Origin: Leishmania donovani
Taxonomy: Eukaryota; Euglenozoa; Kinetoplastea; Trypanosomatida; Trypanosomatidae
DNA: 64,000 bases
Assembly (NCBI RefSeq): GCF_000227135.1
Contig: NC_018228.1
Coordinates: 96,970-160,969 of the forward strand
Direction: 5' to 3'
Positions 40,512 to 49,760 of the stretch are shown here, piece after piece. Position 1 is the stretch's first letter. Each line of letters starts with the position of its first letter. Position numbers and translations under genes: made by a program. Below the pieces are notes generated by a model. The model was not told the DNA's origin. It saw only the letters and a list, made by a program, of their open reading frames with translations, and ran no database searches.

Positions 40512-42635
40512 ATGGACATCCCCTCTCACTGCAGCAGCCTGGAGGCGACGGTGCTCCAGCTGATGGACGACGCCAACGCGCGCCGCGTCGTGCCGGACCC
40601 TCGCGCGATGCGCTACCAGCAGATAGGCGACGAGAACGTCGCCCTCGAAGGCACCGAGAGCGAGAAGAGCACGCCGATCTACCGCCAGGCGAAGGTGACG
40701 GACGCGATGCAGCGCCGCCTAGAAAACGAGTGGTACAACGGGCCCAACTTCGTGCAACGCTTCGAGTCCATGTGCAAGTCGCGTGGCAGCAAGCGCGCGC
40801 TGGCCTACCGCCCGATAAGTCGCGTGTCGCATCAGCTGGTGAGGGAGCCGGAGAGCGGGCTGGAGCGGCTGTTTGAGGTGACATTTTACGATGCGACGCA
40901 GTACTTGACGTATGATGACGTGTGGACGGTCGTGCAGAACTTTGGCCGCGGCCTGCGCGAGCTCGCACTCACTCCTGACTGCAAGGTCGGCATGTACCTC
41001 GAGACGCGCTGGGAGTGGCTGGCGTCGGCGTACGGCGTGTGGTCGCAGAGCATGGTGCTCGCCACGGTGTACGCGAACCTCGGCAAGGAGGCGCTCAGCG
41101 AGGCCTTCGCGGAGACGAGTTGCGCCGCCATCGTGACAGTGGGCGAGCGTGTGCCGTCGCTCATCGCCATGATGCGGAGCGGTGCGATGCCGCACTGCAT
41201 CCTGATCTACCTCGACACGCTGCCGGAGGGCATCGATGCGGCAGGCGTGACGCTGAAGGCGTGGGAAGACGTCGTGAAGGACGGGGCTCTCTCGAACTAC
41301 CCCGTCAACCTGCCGACGAACAACGATGACGTGTCCCTGATCATGTACACGAGCGGCACGACGGGCGGGCCGAAGGGCGTCATGCACACGTACGGGTCGA
41401 TGACCGCGGGCATCAACGGCATGGGTGGCCGCCTGAACGAGTTGTGCGGCGGCGTTGAGCCCGATGAACGCTACTGCTCCTCCCTGCCGCTGGCGCACAT
41501 CTTCGAGTTCACGGTCACGAACGTCTTCCTTGCGCGCGGCTGCTGGATCGGATTTGGCCACACCCGCACACTGTTGAGCACGTACGCACGTCCACACGGC
41601 GACCTCGTCGAGTTCAAGCCAATCTTCTTGATTGGTGTGCCGCGCATCTTCGACTCCTACAAGAAGACGATGGAGGCGAGCCTGGCACAGCGCGGCGCGC
41701 TGGAGCGCCAGATCTTCGAGCACGCCTTCGCCTCCCGCCTCAAGTACCTCCACGCCGGCATGGAGACGCCGTTCTGGAACGAGGTGGTCTTCGCCCCGCT
41801 GCGCGAGATGGTGGGCGGCCGCGTGCGCAGCATGTTCGGAGGCGGTGGCCCGATCAGTGCGCCAACGCAGAACTTCATGAACGTCGTCCTTGGCGGGTTC
41901 ATCCAGGGCTACGGGCTCACCGAAACCGTCGGCAATGGGCCGAAGCAGCTTGTCGGCGACCTCGAGTCCGCGTGTGTCGGTCGGCTGGAGATGGCCTGCG
42001 AGATGAAGCTGGTGGACACGCCAGACTACAAGCACACGGACACACCGGAGCCGCGCGGCGAGGTGTGCCTGCGCGGTCCCATGCTCTTCAAGGGCTATTA
42101 CAAGAAGGAAAGCGTCACCAAGGCCGCCATCGACGCTGACGGCTGGTTCCACACTGGCGACGTTGGCGCCATCGCCGACCGCGGTCGGCTGCGCATCGTC
42201 AGCCGCATCAAGTCGCTGGCGAAGAACGCCCTAGGTGAGTACATCCCGATGGAGAACCTGGAGTCCCTGTACGCGCAGGTGAGCCTGTGCGTGCCGAACG
42301 GCGTGTGCGTCGTTGTCCACGCTGCCAAGTACTACGTCTGTGCCATCGCGTGCACGACGGAGAGCAAGGCGATGGTGTTCGCGCGGCAGCACGACATCCA
42401 GTGTGAGTGGCCGGCGATTCTGAAGAACCCCGACTTTCAGAAGGCAGCGACGGAGGCGTTCCGCGAGCTCGCCATAAGCGCGGGCCGTGGCAAGCAGGAG
42501 ATTGTACGCTACGTCCACGTGGTGGGGGATCAGTGGACGCCGGAGAACGATATGCTGACGGCAGCTGGCAAGCTGAAGCGCCACGCGGTGGCGGAGCGCT
42601 ACAAGGACCTGATCTGCTCTCTGTACGTTGACTAG
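40512..42635 (+). CDS. Long-chain fatty acyl-CoA synthetase, FACS3
   Basis: A 707-residue paralog, the most divergent of the intact four. Core motifs are present: YTSGTTGGPKGV from Tyr279, GYGLTETV, TGD at 548-550, the hinge as SRIKSLAKNALGEYI (usual first Gly is Ser) and Lys687 in GKLKR. The block around residues 380-420 that is nearly identical in FACS1, 2 and 4 is different here. The N-terminus MDIPSHCSS lacks Gly2, so this paralog cannot be N-myristoylated and may be located differently. Residues 25-60 align better with FACS4 than with FACS1 or 2. The fragment at 45827-46165 derives from this gene or a close twin. Confidence 0.95.
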   Translation: MDIPSHCSSLEATVLQLMDDANARRVVPDPRAMRYQQIGDENVALEGTESEKSTPIYRQAKVTDAMQRRLENEWYNGPNFVQRFESMCKSRGSKRALAYRPISRVSHQLVREPESGLERLFEVTFYDATQYLTYDDVWTVVQNFGRGLRELALTPDCKVGMYLETRWEWLASAYGVWSQSMVLATVYANLGKEALSEAFAETSCAAIVTVGERVPSLIAMMRSGAMPHCILIYLDTLPEGIDAAGVTLKAWEDVVKDGALSNYPVNLPTNNDDVSLIMYTSGTTGGPKGVMHTYGSMTAGINGMGGRLNELCGGVEPDERYCSSLPLAHIFEFTVTNVFLARGCWIGFGHTRTLLSTYARPHGDLVEFKPIFLIGVPRIFDSYKKTMEASLAQRGALERQIFEHAFASRLKYLHAGMETPFWNEVVFAPLREMVGGRVRSMFGGGGPISAPTQNFMNVVLGGFIQGYGLTETVGNGPKQLVGDLESACVGRLEMACEMKLVDTPDYKHTDTPEPRGEVCLRGPMLFKGYYKKESVTKAAIDADGWFHTGDVGAIADRGRLRIVSRIKSLAKNALGEYIPMENLESLYAQVSLCVPNGVCVVVHAAKYYVCAIACTTESKAMVFARQHDIQCEWPAILKNPDFQKAATEAFRELAISAGRGKQEIVRYVHVVGDQWTPENDMLTAAGKLKRHAVAERYKDLICSLYVD

Positions 42636-43130
42636 CGGAAGCACGATCCACGCAGCAGCGTCCCCCCCCCCTCCCCTCTGCAGCTCGCTTGGGGTGCCCT
42701 CCTCATCTCTTCCGTGTTGTGTGCTCTGCGCCGCTCCCACCCGCGTTCTCCTCGTGTCCACGCGTCGGGGGCGGGGGGGAGGGGGGGGCATCTGCGGATA
42801 CCGACACACACACACACACACACACACAGGTACAGCGCCGCACCGTGCCGCTCTGCATATGCTTTTCGTTGTTGTTTATTTTGGTTTGTTTTCTCGGCGC
42901 TGGGCTCGGAGACGCGTTCCACCAGACGAAGTCGCTTTTCTTCTCCCTCACGGTCCGCCCTTCGTGCGATACATCATCCGCGCGGCCGACTGCGCGCCCG
43001 GATCCCCGTGCCTGCGAGGCGGGGCAGTGGTGCCGCGGTGTGCATGATGCACCACGTCGAAGGCACGTGGGCATGACATACCCTTTTTGCGTTCTTTCCC
43101 TTCCTCTTTTCGCCCTTGACGACGGGGTGG

Positions 43131-43550
43131 GGCGGCGGCGCACAGACACACACACACACACACACGCGCCCACACCTCCGTGCGTGGGGNNNNNNNNNNN
43201 NNNNNNNNNNNNNNNNNNNNNNNNNNNNNNNNNNNNNNNNNNNNNNNNNNNNNNNNNNNNNNNNNNNNNNNNNNNNNNNNNNNNNNNNNNNNNNNNNNNN
43301 NNNNNNNNNNNNNNNNNNNNNNNNNNNNNNNNNNNNNNNNNNNNNNNNNNNNNNNNNNNNNNNNNNNNNNNNNNNNNNNNNNNNNNNNNNNNNNNNNNNN
43401 NNNNNNNNNNNNNNNNNNNNNNNNNNNNNNNNNNNNNNNNNNNNNNNNNNNNNNNNNNNNNNNNNNNNNNNNNNNNNGGGGGGGGGAGGGGGCCTGTGAA
43501 AGGGTTATTGAGGGCTGGCGTAGAGTCGGCGTTGGCGTGATGGGATGACC
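43131..43550 (-). repeat. Dispersed repeat, copy C (inverted, contains gap)
   Basis: The left end (43131-43189) is the reverse complement of 36146-36204 and the right end (43478-43550) is the reverse complement of 35273-35345, separated by 288 N. In copy B the distance between these anchors is about 300 bases once duplicated contig ends are removed, so the gap very likely hides the rest of an inverted copy. Confidence 0.85.
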
Positions 43551-45826
43551 TCACGCCTCACGGGTGCGCAACGGGCACCCAGCGAAGACAAGATTTATGA
43601 GCTTATCCATCCGTATACTAACCAACACATGTTTCTACGTGTATATGTACTCTATGAGGGGAGGGTGGAGGGTGGAAAGAGAGAGAGACAAGGGCCGGAG
43701 CGGTGATGTACAGTGCCTCAGCCCCCTTCACCCTCCTCTTCTTTTTATCCGAGGCCAGCTGCCTCTCTCCTTTCCTCTGTTGCGGACCTCTGTGTGTGTG
43801 TGTGTGTGTTTCTATCTTCTCTCGGACCGCTTATGCGGTGTTCATCGACTTTCTTGCGTTATCGCTGGCGTTCCGCCAGCGCCCACATTTTTTTTTGTTC
43901 TAAAACCTCCTCCGGTGATGCGCGCACGTGCGTGCGTGGGCATTGCCGTCCTGCTTTCCTGCATAAAGTGTGTGTGTGTGTGTTTGTGTGCGTGGCAGCC
44001 CTCGCGCCCCTCCTCTGCCCATCATAGACTACGCAGAGGAGGGGTGCTACGCTCTCTCTCTTTTTGTCTAAGTTTTGGCTTTCCGCTGTTTTCTGGCCGC
44101 CCCGCCGCCCCTTTATTGTGATGCACATCATGCAGCTGTGGCTGTGGTGGTGGTGACGGTGACGGTGGCGGTGGCGAGCGCCAATCACGGCAGCGGTGTG
44201 ATGCGCACGAGACATTCTTCATGCCTTTTCGCGCTGTCTCTTTCGGCGGCACGCGCCTCGCCGATCTCTCGTCGGACTTTGCGTTGTTGTTGTTAGCGCA
44301 CAGATCAGCCACTGTCCGTGTTGTGGTGGCGCCTCCATGGGGCCTGCGCAAGCCGTCCCGCTCGCCCGCCTGCTTGCTTTTCGGTAGATCATGGTGTTGC
44401 TTAGTAAGCACAACCCTTTCCGCGCCCGTGTACATATATATATGGGGGAGGGGGGGTCGGGCGGGCATGATTGGTGAGGCCCTCTGCACGCATACCTGTG
44501 CCTGATGCGGCCTGCCTGCTTGCCTGCTCTCTCTCTCTCTCAGGCGCGCGCCCGCTTTTTTCTTTTCGGTGCGGCTGTCGTAATGAGGCGGGTGGGGCGC
44601 CGCTCAGGTGCGTTTTTGGCGGCTGGTCGTGGCAGCCGCGGGCAGTAGCTAACGCGCTGAGGCACGCAAAACCCGCGCGACGCCGTCCATCCATCCACCA
44701 CACGAAACTGAAGCAAAGGCGCTCAAAATCGAACGGGTGAAGGGGGAGAAGGGCGCAGACAGCCAGGCGCCAGTGGGCGCTGCAGGGCAATGATGGAGAA
44801 GCAGAGGAGAGCGGTGGAGGTGACGCGACAGGAAGGAGGGAAAGGAAGGGGCACACAACACGCCTCCGCTCGGCGTCGCTGCACCACGCCCTGGCGCTCC
44901 GCTCGACTCGCCGCGCCCCTCCCCCACCCCTCTCCTCCCGCGCCAGTGCATCGCCTCGACAAGAGAGGAGGGGGAGGGGGGGGGGGCGGGACATCGTTGG
45001 ACAACGGAGGCAAAAATGAAGCATGCGCGGCGTTCATTGGCAAGGGGTGTCGTGCGGAGGCTGACGGATGCTGGCCCGTGTGCGCGTGTCTCGTGGTGGC
45101 AGTGGCAAGCGTGATTGCTGCTGAGCGGAAGGGGTGGCAAAATGCGCCTTCCCCCCCCCCCGGGTGAGCCGCGGCACGTGATGGCGGACCACGTAGGGAC
45201 CTGTGAGCCTCCTCGATGGTGCTGCCACAAGTGCGTTGGTGGCGCATACGTGGCCCAGACAAGCTGCACAGCACCACCTCCTGCTTCGACAGCAAGCACC
45301 CTCCTCTCGAGCCACAGACGCACATGCGTGCTTGACGGGTGCTCTGCCCTCCTCTGTTGCCGTTGCTGCGGTTCATCGCGTTCGGGTATTCATCTCTCTC
45401 CGCCTGCGCCTGCCTTCCCACCTCCACTCCTACCCTCAGCACATGATAACGCTTGGATTGCCCATTCGGGCAACACCGAAGCCCCTTCCCTCCCCCCCCC
45501 ACGCCACACAACGATATCCGTATCGCGTATACTGAGCATCATTGCTGCCACAACCGCCATCACCGTCACGACGGCGCCTGCTCTCCGTTGCCTCGCGCCC
45601 GCTTCCCAAAAAGCCAGTCCGCTGCACCTCTCACATCAGCGATCACCGCTGTCGCTCGCGCACCTGCGTTGAGCTGATTCTCATGCTCCCTCTTCTGCTG
45701 CCATGCTTGGGGAGGGGGAGGTCACGGGCGTTGGCCGCTGAACATCGTCGCCGTCATGGTCTACGTGAAGTAAGCTGCTTGTCCTCCGAGCACACGTAGC
45801 GAGCATAGACCCATTCAACAGCTGAA

Positions 45827-46165
45827 GGGCCGAAGGGCGTCACGCACACGTACGGCTCGATGAGCACGGTCGGCTGCGCATCGTCAGCCGCATCAAGTCG
45901 CTGGCGAAGAACGCCCTAGGTGAGTACATCCCGATGGAGAACCTGGAGTCCCTGTACGCGCAGGTGAGCCTGTGCGTGCCGAACGGCGTGTGCGTCGTTG
46001 TCCACGCTGCCAAGTACTACGTCTGTGCCATCGCGTGCACGACGGAGAGCAAGGCGATGGTGTTCGCGCGGCAGCACGACATCCAGTGTGAGTGGCCGCC
46101 ATGCCAAAAGTGGTATGCGGCGCGTCGGGTGATCACTGGACGACGGAGGAGCGAGATCGTCTACG
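45827..46165 (+). pseudogene. FACS3-derived pseudogene fragment
   Basis: Bases 45827-45863 resemble 41367-41403 of FACS3 (just after the phosphate loop), then 45867-46098 are identical by eye to 42182-42413, so about 780 bases are deleted. After 46098 only weak similarity remains, including a decayed copy of the GDxWTPEN region near 46130-46165. Most of the N-terminal half and the C-terminal lysine motif are missing and it cannot encode an active enzyme. The identical 232-base stretch inside decayed flanks suggests recent copying or conversion from FACS3. Confidence 0.9.
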
Positions 46166-47096
46166 ACGGCTAAACAAGCGAAGGGAAGGGTGCTGCTCAC
46201 CGTGTGGTTGTACGGCATGCGAAGCAGAACAGACCGAGAGAGAACAAGGGCGGTGGGGGGTATGGGGAGGGGAAAGAGGGGGCTGACGGCGATGTGGGCC
46301 GGCACGACGAGGCTCATTATGATCCGTGGCGATGTCTCCGCCGGCCCCCGCCCCGCTCGAAGACCACACCACACTGCGGCAACGACCTCATGTCCTTCTT
46401 CCTCCCTCCCCCCCCCACCTCTCTTTGTTGTTTGCAGCCGCAGAAGCCAGCTGGGAGCGGCCAAGGTGAAGGGGTCGGCGTTGGCTCGCGTGCGGCGGTC
46501 TTACAGGAAGCTCTACCGAAAGCAGCAGCCGCAGTCGCGGTTGTTAGCTGTGGTGACTGTCCCCCTCCTCCACCCCCTACCTGGGCACTTCCTGTTGCTC
46601 GTCCATTCCACCAGGAATGGACGGCGGATGTGAGCGCCTTCGCCTGGACACACATACACACAGAGCGAGCGCGGCGTCATCAGCCGCGCTCTCTCCGTCT
46701 CCATCCAAGGAGTCGGGATGCGCGTGCATGGGCCGATATGCCACCGCATACTTCATCACGTCCTCGTCCCTCTGGCCATCATCGCTTGGCCGTGACTCAC
46801 ATGCTCTCTTCCCCGCCCCCCCTCCTCCATCCCTCCCTCTCTCTCCTCGTCCGTTACACGCATCAAACATGCGCGCGCACGACGCTGCTGCACAACACAG
46901 AAAGCAGCAACACCCCTCCCCCTCATCCTTCCTCCCTCCCTCCATCGCCTCAAAAACCAAACGCAGAACACGCACGCCGATACACCCCGCGTGAGTCGCT
47001 GAAGCGTCATCCTCCCCCTCCCCCTCCAACCACTCGCTCCCTCACGAGCGATCGACGTCGATACGCCCACACACGATCAACCCCTTACTCGCGGCG

Positions 47097-49244
47097 ATGG
47101 GCGCGTGCGTGGTCTCTGTGATGGCGAAGCGCAACGCGGCGCAGGTGATGCCCGACCCGCGCGCCGAGGAGCTCGAGCGCCGGCGTGCCGAGTGCGGCGG
47201 CAACTTCGTGCAGCGCGTGCCCGGCACGGAGAGCGAGCACGCCTCGGCCATCTACCGCATCGCCGGAGTGACAGCGGAGCAGCACGAAGCCATCCTCGCG
47301 GCGGCCGCGGCGAAGCCCACCTTTTACACAACGCTGATGCGCCACTGCGCGGAGCGCACGGACCAGCGCGTGCTTGGCTACCGTCCCGTGAAGTGCGTCA
47401 CAAAGGAACCAGCGCCGTCGACGTCACGCGGCAGCACGAGCGAACCGGCGAAGAAGGAGCGGCTCATGAGCATCACGCACTTCGACGAGGTGGTGTACGT
47501 CACCTACTCGGAAATGGAGGAGCGCATCTTCCACTTCGGCGCCGGCCTGGCCGCCCTCGGCGTCACCGCCAACGGAAACGTTTCAATCTACCTCGACACG
47601 TGCGTCGAGTGGCTGATCGGCATCTACGGCATCTGGTCCTGCAGCGCCGTCGCCGCCACCGTCTACGCAAACCTCGGCGAGGCGGCCCTGGCGCACGCGT
47701 TGCACGAGACGGAGAGCCAGGCGATTCTGTGCGGGTCGGCGAATGTGGCGAATGTGCTGAAGCTGATGAAGAACGGGGTCATGCCGCAGGTGCCGATCAT
47801 CTACGTCGGCACCCTGCCGGCTTCGCTCGACACGCACGGCGTGCAGGTGGTGAGCTTCAAGCAAGTGGAGATGATCGGCGCGGCGCACCTCGAGGGTGGC
47901 GCGGCGAAGGGCACGGGGCCGTTGAACGACGACGACCTGGCATTGATCATGTACACGAGCGGCACGACCGGTGACCCGAAGGGCGTCATGCACACGCACC
48001 GCACGTTGGCTGCTGGCCTGCACACCCTCGAGCCGCGCGTGGTCGACCTGCTCGGCCAGCCGCACTCCGACGACGTGTACCTCTCCTACCTGCCCATGGC
48101 GCACATCATGGAGTTCACCATCACAAACCTATTCATCTTCCGCGGCGCCTTTATCGGCTTCGGCACGCCGCGCACGCTGACGGACACCACGGCGCGGCCG
48201 CACGGCGACCTGCTTACGTTCAACCCGTCCATGCTCGCTGGCGTGCCGCGCATCTTCGACACGCTCAAGAAGGCCGTCGAGGCGAAGCTGCCGCCGGTGG
48301 GCACGCTCAAGCGACAGGTGTTCGACCACGCCTACCAGAGCCGGCTGGCGGCGCTGAAGAAGGGCAAGGACACGCCGTACTGGAACGAGAAGGTGTTCGC
48401 GGCGCCGCGTGCCGTGCTCGGCAACCGCCTACGGATCATGCTCAGCGGCGGCGGCCCGCTGTCCGCCGCGACGCATGAATTTGTGAACGTCGTCTTTGGC
48501 CGCGTGGTGATTGGCTACGGGCTCACGGAGACTATCTGCGTCGGGGCGATTCAGATCCCCGGCGACACGGAGACGAACGTGACGGGCTTGATGGAGCCCG
48601 GCCAGGAGATCAAGCTGCTCGACATTGACGAGTACAAGCACACGGACACGCCCGAGCCGCGCGGCGAGATGCTGTCTCGCGGGCCGTACCTGTTCAAGGG
48701 CTACTACAAGCAGCCGGAGCTGACGCGCGAGGTGCTGGACGAGGATGGCTGGTTCCACACCGGCGACGTTGGCAGCTTTACCGCTGACGGCAAGATGCGC
48801 ATAGTGGGGCGCGTCAAGGCGCTGGCGAAGAACTGCCTGGGCGAGTACATCGCGCTGGAGGCGCTGGAGGCGGTCTACTCTGGCAACGAACTGCTGCAGC
48901 CGAACGGCGTGTGCGTCCTCGTGCACCCAGACAAGCCGTACATCACAGCTCTTGCGCTGACGGACGAGGCGCGTGCAACGAGCTTCGCGGCGAAGCACGG
49001 TATCGAGGGCACGTACCCGGCCCTGCTGAAGGACCAGCGCTTCCAGCAGGCGGCCGCGATTTCGATGGCCGACACGGCACGCGCCTCGAACCGCGCGTCC
49101 TTCGAGTGCGTGAAGCGGGTGCGCGTCATCGACGACGAGTGGACTCCGGAGAACGAAATCTTGACGGCTGCCCAGAAGCTGAAGCGCCGCGTCATCGATG
49201 CGCAGTACGCACAGACGATCGCAGAGCTCTTCACGGATGATTAG
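47097..49244 (+). CDS. Long-chain fatty acyl-CoA synthetase, FACS4
   Basis: A 715-residue paralog with a complete active site: YTSGTTGDPKGV from Tyr286, GYGLTETI, TGD at 555-557, the GRVKALAKNCLGEYI signature and Lys694 in QKLKR. The N-terminus MGACVVSVM again has Gly2 and Cys4. It shares long identical stretches with FACS2 (for example around LLDIDEYKHTDTPEPRGE and the region before TGD), which points to sequence exchange between the two. A short Ser/Thr/Glu-rich insert near residues 103-121 is specific to this copy. A strong AT-rich hairpin lies about 390 bases after the stop. Confidence 0.95.
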   Translation: MGACVVSVMAKRNAAQVMPDPRAEELERRRAECGGNFVQRVPGTESEHASAIYRIAGVTAEQHEAILAAAAAKPTFYTTLMRHCAERTDQRVLGYRPVKCVTKEPAPSTSRGSTSEPAKKERLMSITHFDEVVYVTYSEMEERIFHFGAGLAALGVTANGNVSIYLDTCVEWLIGIYGIWSCSAVAATVYANLGEAALAHALHETESQAILCGSANVANVLKLMKNGVMPQVPIIYVGTLPASLDTHGVQVVSFKQVEMIGAAHLEGGAAKGTGPLNDDDLALIMYTSGTTGDPKGVMHTHRTLAAGLHTLEPRVVDLLGQPHSDDVYLSYLPMAHIMEFTITNLFIFRGAFIGFGTPRTLTDTTARPHGDLLTFNPSMLAGVPRIFDTLKKAVEAKLPPVGTLKRQVFDHAYQSRLAALKKGKDTPYWNEKVFAAPRAVLGNRLRIMLSGGGPLSAATHEFVNVVFGRVVIGYGLTETICVGAIQIPGDTETNVTGLMEPGQEIKLLDIDEYKHTDTPEPRGEMLSRGPYLFKGYYKQPELTREVLDEDGWFHTGDVGSFTADGKMRIVGRVKALAKNCLGEYIALEALEAVYSGNELLQPNGVCVLVHPDKPYITALALTDEARATSFAAKHGIEGTYPALLKDQRFQQAAAISMADTARASNRASFECVKRVRVIDDEWTPENEILTAAQKLKRRVIDAQYAQTIAELFTDD
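48265..48398 (+). repeat. Shared FACS block, FACS4 copy
   Basis: Matches 32158-32291 and 38408-38541 with one difference by eye (AAG instead of GAG in the KKGKD segment). Confidence 0.85.
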
Positions 49245-49579
49245 CTGCGTCGACGTGTTTGTTTGTCTGTCTGTCTGTGTGTCTGTGTGTGTGTGTGTGT
49301 GTGTGCCTCAGGGACTAAGTGTGACGGAGACGAAGAGAGGGAGAACCGATAACGCGAGCACAACACGCCATCCAGCGGTGCAACGGGCCGCCGTGTCCGT
49401 GGTGCATCCGATCCGCCGAGTTCCGCAGTGTTACATGCGGGGGTAGTGTCTCTCTCGGTTCTCGTTCTCTCTGCCCCCCCCCCCAGCCGCCCTCCTCCCA
49501 CCCGCAACACATACATACACCGCGGACCTCTTTCTTTTCCTTATTGACCCCCCCCCATGCCCTTGACGCGGTTGCATGC

Positions 49580-49760
49580 AGGCATGTATATAATATGTAT
49601 ATATGTATACATAATAATATAAATCACATGGTCGTATCCCTCGTACGCACATGTACACATATGTATATATATATATATATATAGATGGGGGTATATGCGC
49701 TCTATATGCAATATATATGTATGTGTGTGCGTACGAGGGATAGAGAACGATATATTTACT
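49580..49760. repeat. AT-rich island with inverted repeat
   Basis: Stands out from the GC-rich surroundings by long TA and TATG runs. A perfect 17-base inverted repeat (TATCCCTCGTACGCACA at 49635-49651, complement at 49726-49742) encloses an AT-rich, mostly self-complementary interior. Confidence 0.9.

Larger units (their letters stand above)
42636..47096. other. Spacer of 4.5 kb with repeat, gap and FACS fragment
   Basis: Between FACS3 and FACS4. It contains a CA run (42803-42829), copy C of the dispersed repeat around the 288-N gap (43190-43477), T/GT-rich sequence, a mixed-composition stretch at 45165-45420, the FACS pseudogene fragment (45827-46165) and a CT-rich FACS4 5' flank. No intact gene is seen. 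Confidence 0.65.

Noticed and set aside
45934..46173. A 79-codon ORF as a small real gene
   Set aside because: It is the in-frame remainder of the FACS3-derived fragment; its start codon is an internal Met of the FACS hinge region.
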